A stretch of DNA of 64,000 bases from Orthonyx spaldingii (Eukaryota > Chordata > Aves > Passeriformes > Orthonychidae). The DNA lies in NCBI GenBank assembly GCA_013397795.1, contig VZTJ01003848.1, forward strand, positions 1,459,255-1,523,254. Direction: 5' to 3'. Every line of letters begins with the position of its first letter. Position 1 is the first letter of the stretch. A program made the position numbers and the translations under genes. Below are positions 36,524-48,266 of the stretch, one piece after another. Below the pieces are notes generated by a model. It saw only the letters and a program-made list of their open reading frames with translations, made no database searches and was not told where the DNA came from.

Positions 36524-37829
36524 AGGTGGGTGGTGGCCTCATAATCAGAGAAAGTGCTGGTTGTTGTTGTCATAAAATCTACCAAAGAGCAACCTGGAAT
36601 AATAAATCCCATGACATGTGCAGTAGAAAGACACAGAGAGAAAGATTTTCCATCTCCAACCCCAGTTTATTTAGGTTGTGTAATTCACCTTTCTTTTGGC
36701 ATGGAACCAGCCAAGAAGCAATAATTGGGTTGGAGCACCTTTTGGTAAATTCACGGCTGAAGGGGGAAAATTGGTCATAGCAATAAACTTTAAATAATAC
36801 TCCTCCAACAAGAACGTCATGCTGCCTACATATCTCCTCACCCTAAACCACATCACATGCATTCACATGAGTGTCGGAAGTGAAAGTAGCTATAAACAGA
36901 ATAATTTCTCCAGCCTGGTTCACCTGAGGTATTTAGGCCTCATGTTAGTGGACTCTGGTAAAATTCAGCAGTATCTGAAAAATAATAGTGTGATAAATGT
37001 GGTGCAAGAGAGAGGAGAATTAGGCCACTGGAGGTCTGAACACTCAAATTATGTAAAAGCTTATACTCGTGTCTTAATGACAGGAAACAGTGTGTGTAGG
37101 TACTTCTGTGGTTCAGGAAGTACAAAGCTCAGAAAAAGTAGTAGAAAATATATACAGGAAGGTGAACTGAGTGGGTTCAAAGTCTGTTGGTAGAAAACAG
37201 AACTTCTTTTATTTTTTACCACTGTTTTTGCTAAATGAAAAGTGGGGTGTGGAGGGGAGCATGGGACATGGTGGGGGAGGGACACCAATCTTGTTAATTC
37301 TCTTGTTTTTTATAATTTAAAACAAGGGGATCTCCTTGTAACGCTGGCTGATTTTCCAGTGCTGAAGACGTCAGTCCCTGTCAAGACTCATCAGTGTGAC
37401 TGATGCTGTGACTATTGCTGGGACTATATGGGGACACTGGGAAATTCTGTCTATTTACTGGAAATAAATATTGATGGAAGAAACAGAAAACCCAGCCTGT
37501 GGGCTTTCAATATTGCACCCACAGGTTCCTAAAAGCATACCACTGCTTAAAAAGATGAATTGGTTTTCCACAAGAAGTAAACACCTACTGGAGAAGAGAA
37601 GTGACAAGGTATTATGGTCAAAGAGATAATGACTCAATAACTCCTTATTTTCAGGTGTTTTTATCATTCCACCAGAAAAATTCTTTGGAGTGATAGTGCT
37701 TTGGCATGCTGTCAGCCTCAAGGTGAATTTTGTTCCTGAAAATGGTTTTGTGTTATGCGTTTGAATATTTACATCAACCTAAGAGGAAAAAGGTTGCAAG
37801 GGAGTAGAACTGCTTTAAAAAAAAAAAGG

Positions 37830-37857
37830 AACATGTACTCTTAAAAAAGTACATGTT
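37830..37857. repeat. 10-bp perfect inverted repeat
   Basis: AACATGTACT and AGTACATGTT flank an 8-nt A-rich loop. The arms are perfect complements. This could be a hairpin in RNA or simply chance in AT-rich DNA. Confidence 0.85.
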
Positions 37858-38251
37858 TATAAAAATATGATTTTCAGTAACTTCTTTGCAAAAGACAAAT
37901 ATTATCATTGTATATCCGAGTAAAATTTTCAGTTGTTCAAATATTTTAAGTAGGGTGGGATTTTTTTGGTTGTCTTGATTTCATATATTGGTCTGCAGAA
38001 TATATGCTAATACACCATTTAGAACAATGTGTCCTAATCTAGCCATGGACATGCAACCACTGGTGTGATAAAATAATATAGATTTTCTTTAGAGTCCTAC
38101 CATAGAATTTAACTGAGAAGTTTATCTCTGCTGTGGAACTTAATGAGAATACTCATAAAATGTGGAGATGTGTTATAATTCTCTATTACAGTCCCTTAGA
38201 TTTTATATAATATTTACCAGGAACTGTTTTATTTCTTGCTTTAACTATTTA

Positions 38252-38267
38252 TTTAACTATAGTTAAA
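38252..38267. repeat. 16-bp perfect palindrome
   Basis: TTTAACTATAGTTAAA is its own reverse complement. It lies in a TTTAACTAT-rich neighbourhood. Confidence 0.9.
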
Positions 38268-39384
38268 ATCTATTGTACTTCTCTGTGAGGTGGATCTTTT
38301 GACATTTCAGCATTAACACCAAAAGACCTGCAGGGAAATTCACTGATGTGGATTTACCAGTTTCAGCAAATTTCAGCCAACCAATGAGTTTCAGATACCA
38401 CTGGGTTAACTGGAGCAAATATTTTACCCTGGTTTTGATACATAAATGTCTAATTTCTTTGAATATGAAACTCTAGAGAAGCTATATAAATGTGACCCTA
38501 CGCAAATCAAAAGAATGTTTTCATCACATTCTGTGAACTGAAACTGCTGAGTTTCACATCTCTTTAGATTTTAAGCTACTAAACTGGGGAATTTTCCTGT
38601 GCAGGTAATGAAGAAAGCTTGAGATTTCAACTTCAGAATTACTTTTTTACACTATCCATTCTGTATCGCTGTCACTTATCAAGCCTCAAAACTCATGTTT
38701 ATTTGGCACTGATATTAGGACAAATACTGGGAGAACTTTAATGAAATGGAAAAGTCACAAAAAACCTTAGGGGAAAATGGTCCTTTTCTCTCTCAGATCA
38801 GACATGACCAGAATATCCTGAGCTTTAATTGCAGCATTATGTGCTGGAAACCCTTCTTTAGTGTTATGTCTCCTGTAGTGTTTTGTCTTCAATGAGTATT
38901 TGGAAGAAATTTCATTTGACTGAAAATGTTCCAGTGTCTTTTAATGGCACAGTGAAGAATGTTCATATCACTGACTTTTGGCACATAATTATGTTATTTT
39001 GGCTGCTCTCCTTTCTTCATATTTGAGGAGCACAGGGTATAAGTAAAGTATGAGTAAATCTGTCAGGATTGCCCAGGTTGTGACAAAGGCAGCTTGCCAG
39101 GGCATCACTGCCTACCTTGAATTCATGACCTTCTTTCCTGTCAAATTGCTATTTTTACTAGAATTCTTAGCCACTAGGCATGGCCATTGAATGGTAGTTA
39201 AAAGCAAGTCAAATTCCTGTTTAAGATGTGAGTAATTCTCATAAAAGTTCAGAAATTCTCTGTTAATTCTAATACATCAATATTTTTGTCCAAAGCAGGA
39301 TACAAGAAGACAGGAAATAGAATGAATTATGGTGAAATGTCACGTCAGCACCACTTAGACATTTACATAACCAGAAAAGCTTTC

Positions 39385-39480
39385 TTGGAGGGGATTCTGG
39401 AAATTACCTGTCCAACCTTCTGCTTGAAGCAGGACAGTCACCAGCACCAGTGCGGGTCAGCGGTGGCTTTGTAACTGAGA
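39385..39480 (-). mobile_element. degraded CR1-like 3' region
   Basis: Plus-strand 'acctgtccaaccttctgctt' followed by 'gaagcaggacagtcaccagc' resembles the reverse complement of an older CR1 3' region ('...agtccaaccccctgctcaaagcaggg...'). The match is short and diverged, with no octamer tail. The call is tentative. Confidence 0.5.
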
Positions 39481-40163
39481 CCAGAAAAACTCTATTGACA
39501 GAACTATCATTTGATCGGAGATGATCAATAAGAAACATAGTTTGTGCACATTGTACTTCAGTTTTGTTTCTTGGATAGGCTTTATCTTCTGTGATTGAAG
39601 GGTCCTGGAAAGTGAAAAGATTCCATTCATCAAGAATGATCATCCTAAATAGGGCAATGGGAACTCAGACTCAAAGAATTGATCTTAAGCTCAGCAAGCA
39701 GAAAGTTAAGCAGCAGTAAGAAGAAAAATTGTGCCCTGTCCAAATGTTTCAATTTTCTTGACAAACAGGTGTCCCTTGCAGACTTTTTTAAGAATGATGT
39801 TTTCTAATGAAGCTGTTTTCCATGCAGAATTCTGCACTGCACTGACTAAAAGGCCAATGTTACTGCTGAACAATGCTGTTCAAAATTAAAATGGTGAGGA
39901 GCATCAATCTTAACACAGATTAACTAAAAAAGTCTGAGCAAGGAAACATTAAAAAATAAATCAGGTGAGCAACTGACATACTGAAAGTCAGCAAACAGTC
40001 AAGGACAAAGGACTCTACTCAGGATCATTTAGCTGATCACCATGACCATCTGCTCTTTTTATATACAGTAAAATGTGGGAAACTTCCTTGGATGTATATG
40101 ATTGTTGGCACGGCCTTGTTGGACCGGGTAGCTGAAGTTTACCTCCCTCTACACTTCTACTTG

Positions 40164-40425
40164 CTAGCTGGACTGCGGTGTCCCACAATTTCCCATGCAG
40201 AGCTGTTTCAGATCCTTGTCATATAATCTGAGAACCCCGTCACCTGACCCAAACACCTTGTGTGAGTCCTTCAGGTTGAGTGCACAATGACACTTGGTTG
40301 TGGTATGTGTGTGCAGAACAGCCCTCCCCTTGTCCTTCGCTTCACTTCCCCACTCCCCCTTTCGTGATATATTAGTCATCAAATCATGAGTGAGAGATAT
40401 TTCCAATTCATGGTGTTTCAGCCAT
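40164..40425 (-). other. candidate terminal exon, unrecognised
   Basis: On the minus strand a good acceptor ('ttttcatatttcccttggtgctag') precedes an 86-codon open segment ending in TAG at 40164-40166 (complement). The translation begins WLKHHELEISLTHDLMTNIS and includes KVFGSGDGVLRLYDKDLKQL. The second stretch has the look of a beta-propeller (WD40-like) strand, but one stretch is too little for a domain call. A donor-like GAG|GTAAAC follows the stop. Possible explanations are a terminal exon, a pseudogene or chance. I see no polyadenylation signal close by. Confidence 0.2.
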
Positions 40426-43149
40426 CTAGCACCAAGGGAAATATGAAAATAATTCCAGTTTGCAGCACCTGTTACTTCAAAACCACATTGCAAGTTGTTG
40501 AATAGTATTCTCTCCCTCTCTCTCTCTTTGTCTTTTTTTGGACAAGGTTACAAACTAATGAGTGCAAGACTGCCAGCAAAAGTGCTGACACAATCTTTAC
40601 ATTTCATGGGCTAATGAGGTAGAAAATAATTGTTTGATGACATAAATTAATTAGTAGTCACCAAATTTTGAAAACAGACACTGTATATGCCCATGATTTA
40701 ATCAGGCCAGGGTGACCTCCAAGCATTTATTTTTTGAAATTAAAGGGTGCAAAACACGGGAAAGCCAAAGCACTGGCAGAACTTCGATGCGATTTTTCCA
40801 TTAGGGTAATTGGCTGAGTTTATCAGGGCAGGCTGGGAAGGAGCTGACAGACAGGGCTGCCTCTCTGCATGCAGCCAGCTCCTCATCCTGCAGAGCCCAC
40901 CGTGTTGCACCAGAAGCTGCTACTTCTCAGCGTGGCAGAGAGTGAGCTGCATGTCACCTTCTGTGTCACCCCAGCAGCGTCACTGTGCAGCTGAGTCTGC
41001 AAACACATCTGTGATGTTTTGCACAGGGATGCAGCTCGGGATTCTGCTCTGACTCTGCTGGTGGAAGAAGCAAGTAGAGGAAAGGACAGCACAAGGACCT
41101 GCAGGAAGCCTAGACCCCCAGATTTTTATGTTCTTTTTCTCAGGTCACTTATGATGTATCTACTATAGTTATTTGCCATCTAGGAGAGGAAACTGAATAC
41201 TGTTTGCTCTAGAGGGATGTGACAGAGATAAAATTTGTAACAACAAGTCCATGTAATTGCTTAGGTATCTAGAAACAGCTTTGGAATTAAGAATGTCATA
41301 CAGAAACCTTTACATTGATTGGAATTCACAGTCAGCTCCCATCCTTTCAGTTTTCCCTGTTCATCTATTTTCCTCCATGCACAATGCATACCTGCCAGTG
41401 CAAGTCAGATACGACTCGCTGTTAACAGAGGATGATTTCAGCCTTGTGCAATTTATATTTTTCTATAGCAGGCTGAGTTTGAATCCTGTACCTGCCACCT
41501 GGTTGTTTTCTTGTATTTGGGGATGAATGCACTACTCACATCTAAAGCTGGCCAAAATATCTGTGCATGACAGCCATAATTTTCCTCAGCTACAGAAGCT
41601 CATGGGATATTCATGTGGGAATCCTTCTAAAAGGCACAGCAGGACCACTGGGTTGGAGTGCATGCTCAGTTCCAGAAAAAAACTTTAGATGGAAGCATCT
41701 TGTAGGGAAAAAGATGAAACATAATTTCTTTGCCTGTGGGTGTAACCCTTCTGTTATTGTTCCAGGACGGACCCAGAGTTCCTGTGAGAATGAACAAGAA
41801 AGAACTATGTTTAAAGTGCCAGATGTAATGTCAGGTGGAGACTGAGTTCACCTGGTAGAGTTTTTTTGGTGAAATACTCCTCTAATATTAAAAGATGTGT
41901 TGAAAACATATAGATGCTTACAACTTTGATGTATTTGTCTGTACCGTCAAGTTTCAGCATACCTTAAATTCTCCAGAAGATGAGAGGGACAAAAATACAG
42001 ATATAAGATCTTGGAATATTTATTTGCCTGTGAGAGGAAATCACAGAAGCTGGTGTTCAGTGGAGTAGAAGCTGCAAACCTGGCCAAAATATTCACAAAA
42101 TGTTTGAAGATGAGCTTACCTTAACCATTTTCCTGAACAAGCTTCTTGGAGCTTTTTAAAGACATTGGCATTGCTGTTGCTTTCTTGATGAAAAAGTTTC
42201 TTTCATCACAGTATGTGCAAGGAGTGTGTTCTGCAGGGAACAAATCTGATCTTTGTGTGTCACCCAGCATTCCCTCGGCAAGTGACATCTGCTCCTGAGG
42301 TCCCTTCTCTCGCTCTCTGCAGTGGGACTGTTCACTGCATATGAGCCCTGTTGGATCTGGACACTGAGCTCTGGTTTGTCAAACCCAGTGGAGGAATGGG
42401 GGCCGTCACAGGTGTTTCAGTGCACATATGGGCATGTTTAATATTTCAGATAATTTCTAATTAAAAATTGATGTCTGTGGGCATTGCTAGGATCTTGGAG
42501 GAAAAATCCTCTCTGCCTTCATGCTGATTTGCATAACAATGCTTACAACAGCCTCGGGGTGTAATTTTGCTTTTCAGACTCTGCATTCCCCATTCCTTCC
42601 ACAATTACATGGAAACCCATTTTCCTCTTTGTTCTTTTGTGGTCTTGCCACCCTGTGCAATGAGTGAAACTCCTTGCTGGCTGAAGAACTCTGAAGAGTT
42701 GCTGAAATCAATAGTTCTGAGCATCACCAGGGGCAGCTCTGATGTTGAGGGGGATACACTGTGTTCTGTCACTCAAGGAAAGGAAAGAAAGATCAAGGGG
42801 CTGCTGGTAGGAACTGATGGAAGCCCATGGGCACGTTGCAGGGAGGAAGGGTGTTGTTCTGCAGGTTCTTTTATACCCTGGAGCATGAAATGCCATTTCC
42901 AAGAGCAGTTCTATGAAGCCATGTATCTTTCTCCTTTTGCTTGGGAGGGACCTGTGCCCTTCTGACCTTGTCAAAGTGCAGGAAACCACTGGAGCCAAGG
43001 GTCTGACTGACCTTCCTCTCCTTCCTCTCCTCCCTCCCTTGTTTTGGATTGTATGCATATGACAAAAGATTGTGCAGCTTGGTCTATCCCTTTCTGGTTA
43101 GTCCTGCTGGTTTATGCTCGTGTCTCCCAGCTTTGGACTTTGAATCCAG
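40426..43149. other. unannotated stretch with possible conserved non-coding texture
   Basis: No gene was recognised. A CT-rich simple run lies at 40510-40527. The segment at 40560-40760 contains TGATGACATAAATTAATTAG and other homeodomain-like words. The segment at 42420-42550 contains TAATTA (42458-42463) and the POU octamer ATTTGCAT (42527-42534). Either may be an enhancer-like conserved element, but this is only a motif-level impression. Confidence 0.4.
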
Positions 43150-43557
43150 AGATCTGAGTTACAGGCTGAGGGAATTGATGTTGTTCAGCCTAAAGAAGAG
43201 AAGGCTTTGAGGAGACCTACAGCATCTTCCAATTCCTAAAGGGAGTTCACAAGAAAGCTGGAGAGGGACATTTCACAAGAGCATGCAGTGATAGGACAAG
43301 GGAGAATGGCTTTAAGCTGAAAGAAGGTAGATTTAGATTAGATTTGAGGAAGAAACGCTTTACTGCGTCAGTGACGAGGCACTGGAACAGGTTGTCCAGA
43401 GAAGGTGTTGATGTCCCATCCCTGCAATTGTTCAAGACCAGGCTCAGAGCAAGCTGGTCTAGAGGAAGGTTTCCTGCCCCATGATTGGGGAGGTTTGGAG
43501 TGAGACAATCTTTAAGTTCTCTTCCGATCCAAGCCAATCTATAATTCTGTGATGATG
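43150..43557 (+). mobile_element. CR1 LINE 3' fragment
   Basis: Sense-strand landmarks are 'gttcagcctaaagaagagaa', then 'aggcactggaacaggttgtc', 'tgttcaagaccaggctcaga' and 'ccaatctataattctgtgat' at the end. It is a 5'-truncated, diverged copy with several indels and is inactive. The last octamer-like unit ends near 43557. Confidence 0.9.
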
Positions 43558-44694
43558 ACTCTCTTTAGTATTGCTTCATGAATCGCTTTATGGCCTTCAC
43601 TTCCCTAGGGAACAGAAAGGGACGAAATGATGCTACTGGGAACACATTTACCAGCTCAGCCCCAGAGCTGCAAACGTGACTGTGTACATGTCAGACCAGA
43701 TGTTCAGTATTTCCCTGGATAGGCAGACAGAGTTGAAAGAGGGAGAGCAATGTTTGGTGTCATACACCATAACAAGCTGGCGTAGATGCAGGTGTCTTCC
43801 CACTGTTGTCCACACAGCTGACAGGATGCAATGCACTGCATGGCACAAAAGCATGAACTGCTTGGTGGGTGTTCTGCCTGTAAATGCACATTCAACACCG
43901 CCAGTTAGCATACACTGATATCCCTTGCTGCTCAGGTATGCTGCTGGTTGGGTTTCTGAATTAGAAACGAGAATTAGAAAATTTTCAAGAGTAATTCAAG
44001 CTTTCATGTGCCTCCCTCTCTATTAGGCCTGATGTAAGTTCTCATCTGAGAACCTCTTATTCCTCTAGCATAAAGACATGCTTTATTTCTGGAGGAATTC
44101 TATTTGAGAAGCAGTGTTTTGTTCACTGCTTTCAGAAATGAAGTTTTGTTGGGAAGCCACAACAGGTTCTTGGCAAGCCTTCATCCTTTCTAACTTGATC
44201 CTAAACACTTAAGTGGCTCAGAGTTCTTCTTCTGCAGAGAACAGACAAATCTCACGATTTACTTTTGAGGTTCACTGAACTGCTCCCCTCTATCACTGGA
44301 GCTGCCATGCCCTTAACAATGGGACCTGGTGACACCTCTTTTGGATGACACCCACCTGGCAGACACTGCTGAAAGCACAGCCATCCAGCTTCATCTCAGA
44401 GGTTTGTGGTGGTGTTCTCTGCACCAGGTGAGGGCTGTAATATTAGAAAGATTTTGAGATGGCAACTTCCCACCCCTTCTTCTCCACAGCACATGACCCT
44501 ATGTGCCATGAGTGCATTCCTTGTGTGTCTCAATACTGGAAGCTTTTTGTTTAAGGTTGATGGAGAATTTTGTGATCTGCTCCTGCAACCCTGAAAACTG
44601 ATCTCAGTAAAATAACACCTGTGGTTTAACCTCTGATGGAAGTTAAGGAGAAGTGTAGTCACACTGCTGTTGCTGGCAAAGCGCTACTAGAGTT
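43558..44694. other. unannotated stretch
   Basis: No recognised gene or element. A segment ending 'ctgcaccag|gtgagg' (donor at 44428) follows a medium acceptor at 44362 and is open in two frames over 65 nt. It is too short to call. Confidence 0.5.
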
Positions 44695-44800
44695 CCTGTG
44701 TGGCTTAACACAGCTCATGCAGTCGTCCTCTGTCTTGGTTTCCTCATCTACTGAACAGAAATACTTACACTTTTCCATCTCTGAGCAACATTGAGAGTAA
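44695..44800 (+). mobile_element. MIR-like SINE fragment
   Basis: The text 'gtgtggcttaacacagctca', then 'tgtcttggtttcctcatcta' and 'tctctgagcaacattgagag' follows the order of the MIR consensus ('gtgaccttgggcaagtcac', 'cctcagtttcctcatctgta', 'ctcatagggttgttgtgagg'). MIR-type SINEs are ancient and exist at low copy number in birds. Divergence is high, as expected. Confidence 0.6.
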
Positions 44801-45768
44801 AAACACACTCTGGATAGAGGCTGGGGCAAAATACCGAAGTCATCATCTTATGGGAGGTTGCAGTAGGACGATGTAGTAGATACATTTTTCTTTGAAAATA
44901 CTGGCTCAAGCCCTTCTCTTCTAATTTGTATTGCTGCTTGAAAGGTGCCAATTTCTCTATCTTCTCCACAGTTTTCGGGCCAATTTCATCAACCTTTTAT
45001 ATGGCAGCTGCTCTGTTACTCTCTTTCTCACTTGCTCATGATATTGACATTTCAGGGTGTCACGTGTGCCTCTCACAATTACTCTTCCCAGAGAAGGGGG
45101 GAAACCCCTTTCACTCTTTAGAAGTGTATATGCAAACTCCATTGAGATGATTTAGAATTTACTCTCCCCCATCTGTGCAAGACCCAGAGGTGAATTTAAA
45201 AGGATATCAACTTTATTAACCATCTGGCTGATGAAGATTTCATTCATCAAAATGTTTTAGTATTCTCTGTTTCTGCCTGAGAACATGAAACTGATTCTCT
45301 CTCTGGGCAGAAAGGAAGGTTTTTTATTTGAAAGCTTGTTTTTTTCTTCAGTAAAAATTATTTTCCTTTGGAGAGTGAATATTTCTTTTCTATCTCAGTA
45401 AAATTCTCGTTGGTTTTTCAATAACCTTCATGAAGTTCATTTTTCCAGTCATCCATTTAACCATGTGTTTATTTTTCTCCTGATACTCCATTGTCTTTTC
45501 ATAGCTACTGTCTTGGCATGCAATGTCTAACATAAAGCTTTTTATTGATCTGCTTCCCTCAGTGCATCAGGTAACATCTTAGGCTAACCAGATTTCTCCT
45601 CTTTTGCATTTCATCTGTGTCAGCAAAAAAACCCACACAACCTTCCTACCAACACACACAATTGTGCTCCCAGCTCTGTTCCTTGCTAATGCACATTTTC
45701 CATCTCACATATAATTTATTGCATCTTGTGTTTTGGAAAAACTGCCACTGAGCCATAGAAATTAAGGG

Positions 45769-45792
45769 GAGAGAGAGAGAGAGAGAGAGAGA
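45769..45792. repeat. (GA)n microsatellite running into a gap
   Basis: Twelve GA units are visible before the N run. The repeat probably caused the assembly break, and its true length is unknown. Confidence 0.95.
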
Positions 45793-45861
45793 NNNNNNNN
45801 NNNNNNNNNNNNNNNNNNNNNNNNNNNNNNNNNNNNNNNNNNNNNNNNNNNNNNNNNNNNN
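45793..45861. other. assembly gap (69 N)
   Basis: An N run directly after the GA repeat. Confidence 0.99.
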
Positions 45862-45879
45862 GTTTTGATTAATGGAGTA

Positions 45880-45960
45880 GACTGAGGATACAGGAGATTT
45901 GGGTTCTGTCCTTTGCCTATAATTTCTAGTGTGACCTTTGACAGGTCACTGTTTGGGACA
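45880..45960 (+). mobile_element. MIR-like SINE core fragment
   Basis: 'ggatacaggagatttgggtt' followed by 'tctagtgtgacctttgacag' and 'gtcact' matches the order of the MIR core ('ggagacctgggttctagtcc', 'gtgtgaccttgggcaagtcac'). It is short and old. It may belong to the same ancient family as 44695-44800 but is a separate insertion. Confidence 0.6.
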
Positions 45961-48172
45961 GAGAACATGCAATTTGTGATCTGTTTGTATGGTGCCTATT
46001 TCAATAGACCTGTGGCCTCAGCTAAGTCCCATTGCAGTAAAATAACCAACAAAACAGTCCAGGTATTCAGCTGATTAAAGGCCTGGGAAATAATATTGCC
46101 ACAAGAAAATATATAACTATTTTTTTAGGCAGGGATCAGATGCTACTACGTGTTAATCTGAAGCCTCACTTCCTTCAAGGATAGTGTTGTTTTACTCAGC
46201 AGAGAGGAAAGGGAAGTTTTGCATTTATCACACAGAGGATCAGCCCCCTGGATCCTGTATGCGGGAGCAGACTGGAGTATTTGTGCAGGGCTGCTTTCTG
46301 TAGGATGCAATCATTTCCACTCCAGTGTAAGACAAATGGTTTATGGTGTTAACTGGCATTAACTGGAGGTGGGGTTGACCCAAAACAGAGAGATCTCTTT
46401 CACAAAATAGAGAGGGCAAAATTAGAAAAAAAAGGAGAAGGTTTCTAAAACTGTTTTTGTTTTGCTCTGAAAGTAGAAAAAAGAAAAAAAAAACCACGAT
46501 TTTTTCCCCTCACATGTTTGTGAGGATAAGAACTAACCATAAACACTCATTGGGCATTTAGCTATGACAGCAGAGGCAGAGTGGTGTCAGCTTAGCTTGA
46601 TTTGAAAAAGGGATGTGAACTATGTCTTTTCTAGCTGAAGTGAGTGCCCTAAGCACAGGCCTGTCATTTAACATCAGTCTCTTCTTCCTTTCTCACTTTT
46701 TCTCCTTCACCTGAAGTTATGAAAGAGTTTGGCCTTAACCCCAGAAACTTCTGAGACCAAGTCTGTCTGGCTGCACTCCTCCAGGATGAGGAAGGCCTCT
46801 GCTCTTGGCACAAAGATGTCCATGTTTTGACCCACTCTTTATTAAACCCTGGTCAGTCCCTGTGTCAAATGATGACAACTATGAATCCTTCTTGTTGTAA
46901 CTATACTGTCAATGCAGATTGCATGGGCATACAAAAATTCTTTGGCTAATTAAAGAGATTGAGACATTTCACTCTTTAGTCAGGGATGGTCATGGTGAAG
47001 TTTATGTATGTTTTTCTCAAATGTGTAGTACCTTATCTCCCCAACTCCAGAAATATGTTTTCTTGGATATGAACATAAAATGTGGAGTTCTTACCCTGAA
47101 ACACCTGTTTAAATTATATATGATACAGTAAGGCAATAACTGGAAATAAGAAGTTTTGAGAGACAGGTTTTGTTGCTCCTGCTGTATTTCATTTTCAGTC
47201 AAAAATGTACTCAAATTGGAAGTCCACAATGGAAATAATCTGAAAAAAAAAAGTTAGCTTGAGGAACAGGAGGCATCTGAGGAAAATAGCAGCAACTGGC
47301 AGAGCTACCAAAAGAGTACAACACAGCTGAGCTCTAATAAGACTGCTATGTGACAGAACCTGATGGGGATAGAAGTGTAATTGTGAAGCCACAGGCATCG
47401 GTATCAAGAGGTGATATTTGATACCGTACAGAAGGTGGCTAGAGTGCACTAAGGCACTTCATGTTTTGGTGCTGTGGTAGAAAGTAACGATCCCAACCAG
47501 TTATTTTGCCTAGAAGAGAACTGTCTCTATCCAGAGAGGTGAGAGTCTGAGATGCCTGGTAAGAGGATCTAGCAATTCCCCATCTGTCCTCAGCAACCTG
47601 CTTCATTGATTGGGCACTATTATCTCAGTGAACAGAGTTCTCTCATGGACTCACCTGTGGTTAGAACCCAACACTAAAGTGTGTCTGTGAAAGGCAGAGC
47701 ATCTAGTAGAGGTTTAACGCGGTCAGCCTTGGGGTGAGTTCCTTCTGCCCAAGCTGCTGTGAGTAAAACTGTACCTCTGACTCTGAAATGTCTTAATTCA
47801 CCTAAGGCCATTTTCCAAACACATCTTTCAGTGATTCTTTTGTGGCAGTTGTGTTGATGGGCCATTTTTCTCAGTCCACAGAGAAAAGAATCTGTTTGAC
47901 CTCTGGAGACCTGCTCTCCTGTAGCTCTGCTCTGTATTTGTTGGTTCCTGTGCAATTAACACGTATTTTGCAGTACTGGTTTGAGATGGGGCTAATTTCT
48001 CGATATCTATCACAGCTACAAAAGAAGCAGTGGATTAAGTGTTCTGGCACTACCATCACAGAGGTGACACTACGTATTTCAGTCTTTCATGTCCTGTGCT
48101 ATGAACAAATCTCTTTGGTTCTCAGTGCGCGCCTCTCTAAGAAAGGAAGAGCAGCTGTGCCTTGCTCAACAG
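45961..48172. other. unannotated stretch
   Basis: No gene or element was recognised. The 139-codon plus frame at 47842-48261 does not resemble a known protein and overlaps the exon candidate that follows in a different frame. Confidence 0.5.
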
Positions 48173-48266
48173 TGACACCGCCTGCCTGGGGAAGGGCAGC
48201 AGTCCTGGAACGGATGATGGAGACAGGAACAGGCTTTCATGGAAAGGAGGACAGGTTCTAGAGCAG
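48173..48266 (+). other. candidate exon, unrecognised
   Basis: The donor 'gagcag|gtaagg' is near-consensus. A moderate acceptor ('ccttgctcaacag') gives a 94-nt segment, and a stronger one ('ctttggttctcag') gives 141 nt from 48126. With the shorter form one frame is open and ends in phase 0: DTACLGKGSSPGTDDGDRNR and onward to GGQVLEQ. The 141-nt form has stops in every frame, so it could only be non-coding. Phase 0 at the end matches the phase 0 start of the candidate at 51912. The protein is unknown to me. Confidence 0.22.

Larger units (their letters stand above)
36524..39384. other. unannotated stretch with small palindromes
   Basis: No gene or mobile element was recognised. A 10-bp inverted repeat (37830-37857) and a 16-bp palindrome (38252-38267) are listed separately. 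Confidence 0.5.

Noticed and set aside
47842..48261. 139-codon plus-strand open frame
   Set aside because: Opens at a non-ATG start and has unremarkable composition. It overlaps a candidate exon in another frame and shows no recognisable domain.
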